In this document: positions 6,866-13,476 of the stretch, piece after piece
Numbering within the stretch: the first letter of the stretch is position 1
Layout: every line of letters starts with the position of its first letter
Made by a program: the position numbers and the translations under genes
From: Streptomyces endocoffeicus
Lineage (GTDB): Bacteria > Actinomycetota > Actinomycetes > Streptomycetales > Streptomycetaceae
Length of the DNA stretch: 64,000 nucleotides
Direction: 5' to 3'
Assembly: GCF_016741935.1 (NCBI RefSeq)
Contig: NZ_JAERRG010000020.1
Span: forward strand, 62,001-126,000
The notes under the pieces: generated by a model
What the model saw: only the letters and a program-made list of their open reading frames with translations
Database searches by the model: none
What the model was told of the DNA's origin: nothing

Positions 6866-8095
6866 GTGACCCAGACACGGACAAGGCTCGAGCGCGGCCG
6901 AAGCGCTCTTGGCCCGGCACTGGCACTCGTCCACACCGGCCGCGCCCCCACCCGCGCCGTGCTCACCTCCGAACTCGGGGTGACCCGCGCGACCGCGGGA
7001 GCCGTCGCCGCCGAGTTGGAGGCGCTCGGCCTGATCCAGGTCGACTCACGGCCGCTCGGGGCCGCCGGGGCACAGGGCCGTCCCTCCCACCGGCTGTCGA
7101 TCGCCCCTCACGGGCCGGTCGCGCTCGCCGCCCAGGTGCACGCCGACGGCTTCCGCGCCGCGCTGGTCGGGCTCGGCGGGCAGACCGTGGCCACCGCCCC
7201 CGGCTGCATGACCGTGCCCGCCGACCCGGCGCATGTCATCGACGCGGTCGTCGAGGCCGGTGCCCGGCTGCTGCGGGAGACCGGGCGCCGCTGTGTGGGC
7301 GCGGGGCTCGCCGTCCCGTCCGCGGTCGCCGAACCGGAGGGTACCGCCCTGAACCCGCTGCATATCGCCTGGCCCGCGGGCGCTCCGGTGCGCGAGCTGT
7401 TCAACCGCAGCCTGGCCGCGGCCGGGATCCGTGGCGGCGACGGCGAGCCGGTCACCGGCTTCGCGGGTAATGACGTCAACCTGGCCGCGCTCGCCGAACA
7501 CCGCCATGGCGCGGGCGGCGGTGCCCAGCATCTGCTCTGCGTCGCCACCGGGCACCGGGGCGTCGGCGGCGCGCTGGTGCTCGACGGACGGCTGCACACG
7601 GGTAGCGCGGGGCTCGCCCTCGAGGTGGGCCATCTGACCGTCAACCCCGAGGGCCCGCCCTGTCACTGCGGCAGCCGCGGCTGTCTGGACATCGAGGCCG
7701 ATCCGCTCGCCTTCCTCACGGCGGCCGGGCGCGAGCCGGGTCCGGAGGTGTCCCTGCTGCAGCAGGCCCGCGATCTGCTGCGCGAGGAGTACGCCACGGC
7801 GCCGTCCGTAAGGGCGGCCACCGAGCAGCTCATCGACCGCCTCGGCCTCGGGCTCGCCGGTCTGGTCAACATCCTCAACCCGGACCGCATCATCCTCGGC
7901 GGGCTGCACCGCGAGCTCCTGGAGGCCGACCCGGAGCGGCTGCGCGCGGTGGTGGCGGAGCGCAGCCTGTGGGGCCGGAGCGGGGGCGTGCCGATCCTGC
8001 CGTGCACACTGGACCACAACAGCCTGGTCGGGGCGGCGGAGTTGGCGTGGCAGCCGATGCTGGACGACCCCTTGGCGGCCCTGGGCGTGGGCTGA
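6866..8095 (+). CDS. ROK family transcriptional regulator
   Basis: A 409-residue ROK-type regulator. The N-terminal winged helix-turn-helix (about 15-60) reads TRAVLTSELGVTRATAGAV. The ROK sugar-kinase-like domain follows, with GNDVNLAALAE (about 205) and the zinc-binding stretch PCHCGSRGCLDIEA (about 270), where Asp replaces the Glu usual in CxCGxxGCxE. The GTG at 6866 is preceded by GAGG at 6861-6864, a close but possible ribosome site. Proteins like this repress sugar or metabolite genes and are released by a sugar ligand. The divergent MFS gene, 17 bp away, is the obvious target. It ends 12 bp from the convergent DUF4865 gene. Confidence 0.88.
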   Translation: MTQTRTRLERGRSALGPALALVHTGRAPTRAVLTSELGVTRATAGAVAAELEALGLIQVDSRPLGAAGAQGRPSHRLSIAPHGPVALAAQVHADGFRAALVGLGGQTVATAPGCMTVPADPAHVIDAVVEAGARLLRETGRRCVGAGLAVPSAVAEPEGTALNPLHIAWPAGAPVRELFNRSLAAAGIRGGDGEPVTGFAGNDVNLAALAEHRHGAGGGAQHLLCVATGHRGVGGALVLDGRLHTGSAGLALEVGHLTVNPEGPPCHCGSRGCLDIEADPLAFLTAAGREPGPEVSLLQQARDLLREEYATAPSVRAATEQLIDRLGLGLAGLVNILNPDRIILGGLHRELLEADPERLRAVVAERSLWGRSGGVPILPCTLDHNSLVGAAELAWQPMLDDPLAALGVG

Positions 8096-8107
8096 GCCGC
8101 CCTGCGG

Positions 8108-8695
8108 TCACCAGTGCCGCCCCCGGGGCAGCGCGTCCAGCTCCGGGGTCGACAGATGGAGCACCTGGTAGCGGTCGCCGGGTTCCGAGGGCGGTGCCGA
8201 CTCCGCCCAGAGCGTGAAGTGGATCAGCTCCCAGCCGCGCGGGTCGATGCCGAGGGCCGTCGTGTGGACGCCGTCCTTACGGGCGCGTTCGGCCAGCCGC
8301 GCCAGCGCGCCCTCGACGGCGGAGGCGGGATCGGCGGCGGCCGGGACCGGCTCGGCGTGGCGGGTGGCGGCGCGCGGCACGGTGCCCGCGGCGGGGCCCC
8401 GCTCGAAGCCGAGCCCCTGCCAGTGCTCGACCGGGGGCCTGCCGAAGTCCCGGACGATGCCCTGGAATCCGGGGCCCCACAGAAAGCGGTTCATGGCCTC
8501 GGGTGCGGTCCACAGGTAGAACGGCGCGTACTGATGGACCGGTGAGCCGTCCACACCGCGCTCCCGGATGCCGTACGCCTTGAGGCCCAGCCCTGAGAAG
8601 TCGTCGAGCAGTGCTCCCTTCGTCTCCACCCGGTGCCGGATGATCTTCATGTCGTAGTCGGCGGGCAGGGTGATCCGGTACTGCATGGCGAGCAT
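8108..8695 (-). CDS. DUF4865 family protein
   Basis: A 195-residue protein. MLAMQYRITLPADYDMKIIR at the N terminus and the block YAPFYLWTAPEAMNRFLWG (about residue 65) match the DUF4865 family, whose members look like dimeric alpha-beta-barrel (monooxygenase-like) proteins. The start at 8695 is fixed by AGGAG at 8706-8702, 6 nt upstream; a second ATG lies three codons downstream. A perfect-looking 18-bp palindrome lies about 70 bp upstream and overlaps a possible -10 (TAGTGT). In other genomes the family is often next to LysR or TetR regulators, but none is adjacent here. Function unknown. Confidence 0.8.
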   Translation of the reverse strand: MLAMQYRITLPADYDMKIIRHRVETKGALLDDFSGLGLKAYGIRERGVDGSPVHQYAPFYLWTAPEAMNRFLWGPGFQGIVRDFGRPPVEHWQGLGFERGPAAGTVPRAATRHAEPVPAAADPASAVEGALARLAERARKDGVHTTALGIDPRGWELIHFTLWAESAPPSEPGDRYQVLHLSTPELDALPRGRHW

Positions 8696-8767
8696 CGGTA
8701 ACTCCTGTCGGCGGGGCGTGTGTTCGCGCGCCTGTTCGTTCTCGGCTCGTTCTCGGCTCCTTCGAGC

Positions 8768-8785
8768 GTACACACTAGTAGGTAC
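8768..8785. promoter_or_regulatory. 18-bp palindromic operator, TetR style
   Basis: GTACACACTAGTAGGTAC has GTAC outer arms and an ACTAGT centre; only one pair of positions in each half breaks the symmetry. It lies between the divergent DUF4865 (start 8695) and SHOCT (start 8937) genes and overlaps a possible minus-strand -10 (TAGTGT, 8777-8772). No regulator gene is adjacent. Confidence 0.55.
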
Positions 8786-8936
8786 AGAACGAGCCCGAGC
8801 CGGTGCGCGTACTCCCCGGGAGGTACCGGAACTGTCGTCGGCCGTACGACGACCAGGGCACCGTAAGGGAGTGATCCTCGTAAGTGGCCACGAGATGAGG
8901 GCCATGAGAAACCCACTCCCGAGGAGCGCGATCACC

Positions 8937-9245
8937 ATGAACACCCTGGCGCACGGCTTCGCCGACGGCGATGGCCCCGGACCGTGGATTCTGCTCGTCC
9001 CGCTGATGTGGGCGCTGGTCGTCGGCGGCGCGGTCTTCGTGCTGCGGCGCGCCGGATGGCGTGGACGCGCGCCCTGGCGGCACGGCCCCGGCCCCGGCCC
9101 CGTGGACTTCGGCGAGCGATCGCCGATCGCGGTGCTGGGCCGTCGCTTCGCGGCCGGTGAGATCGACGAGGACGAGTACTGGCGCCGACTGTCCGTCCTG
9201 GACGAGCAGTTCGGCCGCCCCGCGACGAAGGGCGGGGCCCTCTGA
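8937..9245 (+). CDS. SHOCT domain-containing membrane protein
   Basis: A 102-residue protein with one transmembrane helix (about residues 15-37, WILLVPLMWALVVGGAVFVL) and a C-terminal SHOCT motif (about 60-95: LGRRFAAGEIDEDEYWRRLSVL). SHOCT is a short C-terminal oligomerisation helix. Of three in-frame ATGs (8895, 8904, 8937) the last is preferred because GAGGAG at 8921-8926 lies 10 nt upstream. The gene is followed by a perfect 10-bp stem hairpin shared with the convergent ATPase gene. Function unknown. Confidence 0.75.
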   Translation: MNTLAHGFADGDGPGPWILLVPLMWALVVGGAVFVLRRAGWRGRAPWRHGPGPGPVDFGERSPIAVLGRRFAAGEIDEDEYWRRLSVLDEQFGRPATKGGAL

Positions 9246-9289
9246 CGGCGGAGGCCGGGGCGGTACGGGCCGCCGGATGTATCCGGGCT

Positions 9290-9313
9290 GTCCCGCCTCG
9301 CTGGAGGCGGGAC
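9290..9313. terminator. Bidirectional terminator between convergent genes
   Basis: GTCCCGCCTC (9290-9299) pairs perfectly with GAGGCGGGAC (9304-9313) around a GCTG loop. It lies between the SHOCT gene and the convergent ATP-binding protein gene and should end transcription from both sides. Confidence 0.75.
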
Positions 9314-9323
9314 GCTCGCATGC

Positions 9324-10076
9324 TCAGCGGGAGGCTGCCGACCGGGCGGCCGCGGGGGCCCGCTCGCGCACCGCGGGCGTCGGAGCGGCGGCAGCGGCCG
9401 GTGCCGGGGCCGGAGCGGCGGCAGTGGGGGCCGGTGCCGCGGCGACCGGTTCGGGGGCGACGGGTGCGGGCGTCGGTGCCGGTGCGATGGGTGCCGGTGC
9501 GATGGGCGCCGGGGTGACAGGCGCCGGTGCCGGGGCGGTGGCGGGCTCGGCCGCGGGCGCGGGGCCGGTGAGGGGCACGGTGGGTGCCGGCGCCGGACGG
9601 GAGGCGTCCGTGCGAAGGTGCGGGGCGGTGCGGCCCGTTCCGTGCGAGGCGAGGGGTTGCTTGGTGGTGGCGGTGGGTCGCGGCACGGCCAGCGTGAACC
9701 AGACGACCTTCCCGCCGCCGTCGTCCCGCGCGTGCATCCCCCAGCTCTGGCTGACGGCCGCGACCAACGCGAGCCCCCTGCCATGAGTGGCGAAGGGATC
9801 GCACGCCTGAACGCGAGGCAGTCGCGGATCCTGGTCGCGGACCGAAACGGTCAGCCGGTCCAGCATGAGAGCGATCTCCACCGTGCACTGCTTGTCCGGC
9901 TCGGCGTGCCGATGGACATTGGTGAGCAGTTCGGTGACGCCGAGCGCCGCCGGGTCGATGAGCGGATCCAGATGCCAGTAGCGCAACTGCGCCGACACGA
10001 TTCTGCGGACCTGTCCGATCCGCGACGGCAGGGCCTGCAGCTCCACCGTGCAATGCCTGCTAGGACGACTGATCAC
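9324..10076 (-). CDS. ATP-binding anti-sigma-factor-like protein with Ala/Pro tail
   Basis: A 250-residue protein. Residues 1-135 form a HATPase_c_2 domain of the SpoIIAB/RsbW type, with the N box GVTELLTNVHRHA and G box THGRGLALVAAVSQSWG. Such proteins are very numerous in Streptomyces and may bind sigma factors or anti-anti-sigma factors. Residues 150-250 are a low-complexity Ala/Pro/Thr tail (repeats of the PAPIAPAP type), disordered and not part of the usual family length of about 140. The GTG at 10076 has GGGAG 8 nt upstream. It is convergent with the SHOCT gene and separated by a terminator hairpin. Confidence 0.85.
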   Translation of the reverse strand: MISRPSRHCTVELQALPSRIGQVRRIVSAQLRYWHLDPLIDPAALGVTELLTNVHRHAEPDKQCTVEIALMLDRLTVSVRDQDPRLPRVQACDPFATHGRGLALVAAVSQSWGMHARDDGGGKVVWFTLAVPRPTATTKQPLASHGTGRTAPHLRTDASRPAPAPTVPLTGPAPAAEPATAPAPAPVTPAPIAPAPIAPAPTPAPVAPEPVAAAPAPTAAAPAPAPAAAAAPTPAVRERAPAAARSAASR

Positions 10077-10260
10077 GGCTGCGACTCCCTGAAGACGTGG
10101 GGCTAGCCTGATTCAGATGCGGGCGACGAACACGTTCAGCAGTGGTGGCTGCTGGGCGCGACCGGTGGGACGGTTCTCAGCGTCACCGCTTGTTGACCCT
10201 CAGTGATACTGATACTCGTCCAGGGTCGGTCCCACCGCGCGCACGCGCAACTCGGCCGCC

Positions 10261-10596
10261 TCACGTCTTCGAGGCATGCCCCCGGGCGGATCGGACGGCG
10301 TCGAGGAAGCGGCTGGCGGCGCCCGAGCCGGACTTGGCCGAGGTGGACTTGGTGTCCTGCGAGCCGAGGGTGAGGCGGTACCGGGTGCCGTTCACGGTGG
10401 CCATGGCCTGGTCCCCGTCCACGAACCAGGGCTTGCTCGCGCGCACCGACTGCACGGGCGCGCTGTCGATCTCGCTGCCGTAACTGGTCAGCAACTGCAG
10501 CCTGCCGTCCTTGATCATGACCTGTCCGGCGCGGGTGACCGAGCGCAGGAATCGCTCGATCCGCACTCCCCTGGCGTTGAACTCCGTATCGGCCAT
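10261..10596 (-). CDS. Conserved hypothetical protein
   Basis: A 111-residue protein with no family I can name with confidence. It starts MADTEFNARGVRIERFLRSV and contains alternating beta strands (QVMIKDGRLQLLTSYGSEID, ATVNGTRYRLTLGS), ending in a Ser/Gly-rich segment and a short basic helix. The ATG at 10596 has a strong GGAGG at 10609-10605, 8 nt upstream, so longer in-frame starts are rejected. It is divergent from the PLP enzyme gene, 128 bp apart. The composition suggests a small soluble cytoplasmic protein. Function unknown. Confidence 0.7.
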   Translation of the reverse strand: MADTEFNARGVRIERFLRSVTRAGQVMIKDGRLQLLTSYGSEIDSAPVQSVRASKPWFVDGDQAMATVNGTRYRLTLGSQDTKSTSAKSGSGAASRFLDAVRSARGHASKT

Positions 10597-10724
10597 CACA
10601 ACCGCCTCCCCGATGGCTCCGACTGGCACTGTGCCGCCGCCTCTCATTTTCCCTGTTGCGCAGTGTGCCCGTGACCGGCCCCGGACACCAGGGCGCACTG
10701 GGGGACAATGAGGATCGAAACGGC

Positions 10725-11897
10725 ATGAGTATGCCACCTGGGCTGGGCATGAGGCACAAGCAGGAGGAGTGGGCGTTGGACGGCACGGCGCGCGGGAGTA
10801 TCGAGACGGTCGACGTGGATCGCAGCGACCACGGCTGCCGCGAGTGGCTGAAGGAAGCCGTCCGTAAGGTGCAGGCCGACGCCCAGCGGTCCGCGGACAC
10901 CCATCTGCTGAGCTTTCCGCTGCCCGAGCGCTGGGGGATCGACCTCTACCTCAAGGACGAGTCCACCCACCCCACGGGGAGCCTCAAGCACCGCCTGGCG
11001 CGCTCGCTGTTCCTCTATGGGTTGTGCAACGGCTGGATCCGGCCGGGCAAGCCCGTGATCGAGGCGTCCAGCGGCTCGACCGCCGTATCCGAGGCGTACT
11101 TCGCCAAGCTGATCGGGGTGCCCTTCATCGCGGTGATGCCCCGCACGACCAGCCGGGAGAAGTGCCGCCTGATCGAATTCCATGGCGGCCAGTGCCATTT
11201 CGTGGACGACCCACGGACGATGTACGAGGAGTCCGCCGCCCTCGCGGCGGAATCCGGGGGTCACTACATGGACCAGTTCACCTACGCCGAGCGGGCCACC
11301 GACTGGCGCGGCAACAACAACATCGCCGAGTCGATCTATCAGCAGCTGCGTCTGGAGCGCTATCCCGAACCGGCATGGGTCGTGGCCACGGCGGGCACCG
11401 GCGGCACCTCGGCGACGATCGCCCGCTATGTCCGCTACATGCAGTACGACACCCGGGTCTGCGTCGCCGACCCGGAGAACTCCTGCTTCTTCGACGGCTG
11501 GGTCCACCACGACGCCCACGCCTCCAGCGACCACGGCTCGCGCATCGAGGGCATCGGCCGCCCCCGGATGGAGCCCAGCTTCGTACCGGGCGCGATCGAC
11601 CGGATGATGAAGGTCCCGGACGCGGCGAGCGTCGCGGCCGCGCGCGCCCTGGAGCGGGCCATCGGCCGTAAGGCGGGCGGCTCCACCGGGACCGGGCTGT
11701 GGAGCGCGCTGCGGATCGTCGCGGAGATGGTCGCCGCGGGGCGGACCGGGAGCGTGGTGACGCTGCTGTGCGATCCGGGGGAGCGGTATCTGGACAAGTA
11801 CTACTCGGACGCGTGGCTCGAGGAGCAGGGGCTGGACATCGAGCCGTATGTGAAGACGCTCGACGTCTTCCTCGCCACCGGCAACTGGACGGACTGA
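10725..11897 (+). CDS. PLP-dependent cysteine synthase family protein
   Basis: A 390-residue fold-type II PLP enzyme related to cysteine synthase / cystathionine beta-synthase. The Schiff-base lysine is Lys88 in HPTGSLKHRLA, the substrate loop is EASSGSTAVSEA (about 120), and the phosphate-binding loop is ATAGTGGTSATIAR (about 225). The C-terminal segment GGSTGTGLWSAL carries the residue that contacts the pyridine nitrogen. The N-terminal 60 residues before the catalytic core are longer than in CysK. AGGA at 10711-10714 supports the ATG at 10725; ATGs at 10731 and 10749 are alternatives. It likely performs a beta-replacement or beta-elimination on a serine or cysteine derivative; the exact substrate is not evident. 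Confidence 0.85.
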   Translation: MSMPPGLGMRHKQEEWALDGTARGSIETVDVDRSDHGCREWLKEAVRKVQADAQRSADTHLLSFPLPERWGIDLYLKDESTHPTGSLKHRLARSLFLYGLCNGWIRPGKPVIEASSGSTAVSEAYFAKLIGVPFIAVMPRTTSREKCRLIEFHGGQCHFVDDPRTMYEESAALAAESGGHYMDQFTYAERATDWRGNNNIAESIYQQLRLERYPEPAWVVATAGTGGTSATIARYVRYMQYDTRVCVADPENSCFFDGWVHHDAHASSDHGSRIEGIGRPRMEPSFVPGAIDRMMKVPDAASVAAARALERAIGRKAGGSTGTGLWSALRIVAEMVAAGRTGSVVTLLCDPGERYLDKYYSDAWLEEQGLDIEPYVKTLDVFLATGNWTD

Positions 11898-11900
11898 CCT

Positions 11901-11999
11901 CCGCTCTTACGGCCGCCGTCACGCGCGCAGGGCCGCCGTCACGCCCTTACGGTCGCTGTCACGCCTATACGGGCTGCCGTCTCGCCCGTACGGCCGTCG
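11901..11999. repeat. Degenerate 20-bp tandem repeat, about five copies
   Basis: Units of the form CTTACGGCCGCCGTCACGC recur with a 20-bp period (GGCCGCCGTC at 11911 and 11931, GGTCGCTGTC at 11951, degenerate copies from about 11971 and 11990). The array fills the gap between the convergent PLP enzyme and SRPBCC genes. Confidence 0.75.
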
Positions 12000-12470
12000 T
12001 CAGGCCGCCGCCACCATCCGGTCCAGGTTCCGCACCGCCTGCTGGAACGCGCGCCGCAGCCCCGGCCGCATCGCCCGTACGGCACCGCGCAGCATCGCCG
12101 TGCCGTCCACCGCGAAGACATAGCGCACCACGGTCCCGCCGTCCGAGGGTCGCAGCGTCCACTCCTCCAGCAGCGCCCGCAGCCCCGGCGCATTGGTCTC
12201 GTCGACGCGGTAGGCGTAGCGCTCATGCGGATCGGCCGCCATGACCGTCTCGCGGAAGCGGCCGCCGCCCACGAGGCGGATCTCCCTGCCCTTGCCGCCG
12301 TCCGTGGAGCGGGCGTCCTTCACCTGCCGGAACCACCGCGGCCAGCCCTCGACATCGGTGAACGCCTCGAACACCGCCTCCGGAGCGGCCGAGACCTTCG
12401 CGACGAAGACGAGCCGCAGCGGGGCGGTCTCGGCGTACTCCAGCCCGACGGAACGCAACCGGTGTGTCAT
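12000..12470 (-). CDS. SRPBCC family protein
   Basis: A 156-residue START/Bet v1-like (SRPBCC) protein. The pattern VFVAKVSAAPEAVFEAFTDVEGWPRWF near the N terminus and the strand GGTVVRYVFAVDG are typical of the polyketide-cyclase/AHSA1-like group, which binds hydrophobic ligands in a helix-grip cavity. The ATG at 12470 is preferred to the GTG at 12476 because TATCGT (minus strand, 12482-12477) lies 6 nt before it as a leaderless -10. A 7-bp-arm palindrome straddles the start codon. It is 24 bp downstream of the DeoR regulator gene in the same direction, so it may be co-transcribed or separately regulated. Confidence 0.75.
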   Translation of the reverse strand: MTHRLRSVGLEYAETAPLRLVFVAKVSAAPEAVFEAFTDVEGWPRWFRQVKDARSTDGGKGREIRLVGGGRFRETVMAADPHERYAYRVDETNAPGLRALLEEWTLRPSDGGTVVRYVFAVDGTAMLRGAVRAMRPGLRRAFQQAVRNLDRMVAAA

Positions 12471-12482
12471 GGACACACGATA
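12462..12482 (-). promoter_or_regulatory. Leaderless -10 and palindrome over the SRPBCC start codon
   Basis: GTGTGTC (12462-12468) and GACACAC (12472-12478) are perfect 7-bp arms around ATG. On the minus strand TATCGT (12482-12477) is a -10 hexamer 6 nt before the start codon. A protein bound to the palindrome would cover the transcription start. Confidence 0.5.
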
Positions 12483-12494
12483 ACTGTCGGGGTG

Positions 12495-13340
12495 TCAGAT
12501 GTCTGCGGTGTGGACCGGCTCGCCCGCCACCACCAGCTCCGGCAGATACTCGGAGATCTCCGCCCGCGCCTCCTCCGGCAGCCCCGGGTCCGTGACCAGC
12601 GCGTCCACCTGGTCCAGCGAGGCGAAGGAACTCAGCCCCACCGTGCCCCACTTGGTGTGGTCCGCGACCACCACCACCCGCCGCGCGGCCCTGACGAAGT
12701 GGCGGTTGGTCTCCGCCTCGGCGAGATTCGGCGTCGACAGACCCGCCTCCACCGATATCCCGTGCACCCCGAGGAAGAGCACATCGAAGTGGAGCGAGCG
12801 CACCGCCGCGTCCGCGACCGGCCCCACCAGCGTGTCCGACGGCGTCCGCACCCCGCCGGTGAGCACGACGATGGCCGCGCCGGGACGTGGGCCCACCCCG
12901 CCGAGCGCCGCCGACCGCTGGGCGTTGTAGAACACATCGGCGACCCGGACCGAGTTCGTGACCACGGTCAGATCGGGCACCTCCAGCAGCTGCTGGGCCA
13001 GCGCGAAGGCCGTGGTGCCCCCGGCCAGGGCGATCGCGGTGCCCGGCGTGGCCATCGCGGCCGCCGCCTTGGCGATGTCCTCCTTGGCGCTCAGCTCGAG
13101 ACCCGACTTGGCCTCGAACCCGGGCTCGTACGTGCTCGCCTCGGCCACCGGCACGGCCCCGCCGTGCACCTTCTCCACCACGCCCAGCCTGGCCAGCGCG
13201 TCGAGATCGCGACGAACCGTCATGTCCGAGACATTGAGCTTGCGTGTCAGCTCGTTGACCCGCACTCCGCCGCGCCGCCTGACCTCATCGAGAATCAGGG
13301 CACGCCGCTGCTCCGCGAGCAGGTTCTGGTTGTCGCTCAC
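12495..13340 (-). CDS. DeoR/GlpR family transcriptional regulator
   Basis: A 281-residue DeoR-type repressor. The N-terminal winged helix-turn-helix (about 10-60) has the family signature RVNELTRKLNVSDMTVRRDLDALARLG. The DeoR-C sugar-phosphate sensor domain (about 80-240) has the sugar-phosphate isomerase-like motifs IALAGGTTAFALAQ and FDVLFLGVHGIS. Such proteins repress sugar or polyol genes and are released by a phosphorylated sugar. The GTG at 13340 gives the usual family length. It is divergent from the membrane hydrolase gene (136 bp) and precedes the SRPBCC gene by 24 bp. The target metabolic genes are not adjacent. Confidence 0.9.
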   Translation of the reverse strand: MSDNQNLLAEQRRALILDEVRRRGGVRVNELTRKLNVSDMTVRRDLDALARLGVVEKVHGGAVPVAEASTYEPGFEAKSGLELSAKEDIAKAAAAMATPGTAIALAGGTTAFALAQQLLEVPDLTVVTNSVRVADVFYNAQRSAALGGVGPRPGAAIVVLTGGVRTPSDTLVGPVADAAVRSLHFDVLFLGVHGISVEAGLSTPNLAEAETNRHFVRAARRVVVVADHTKWGTVGLSSFASLDQVDALVTDPGLPEEARAEISEYLPELVVAGEPVHTADI

Positions 13341-13476
13341 CCTGCCACGTCTCCCTCCGGTCGGCCCTCGTCGCCCGAGCGTTCATCTTCGCATGAGGCG
13401 AGGACAGCCGGGCGCCGGTGCACCCAGGGTTACGATTTCGCCACGCCCGCCGTGTCAGGGTCGGGGAAGGTGGCCG

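Noticed and set aside
5359..6966. A 535-codon minus-strand frame over the MFS and mycothiol enzyme genes
   Set aside because: Arg-rich shadow in another phase; the MFS frame has proper transmembrane segments and motifs.
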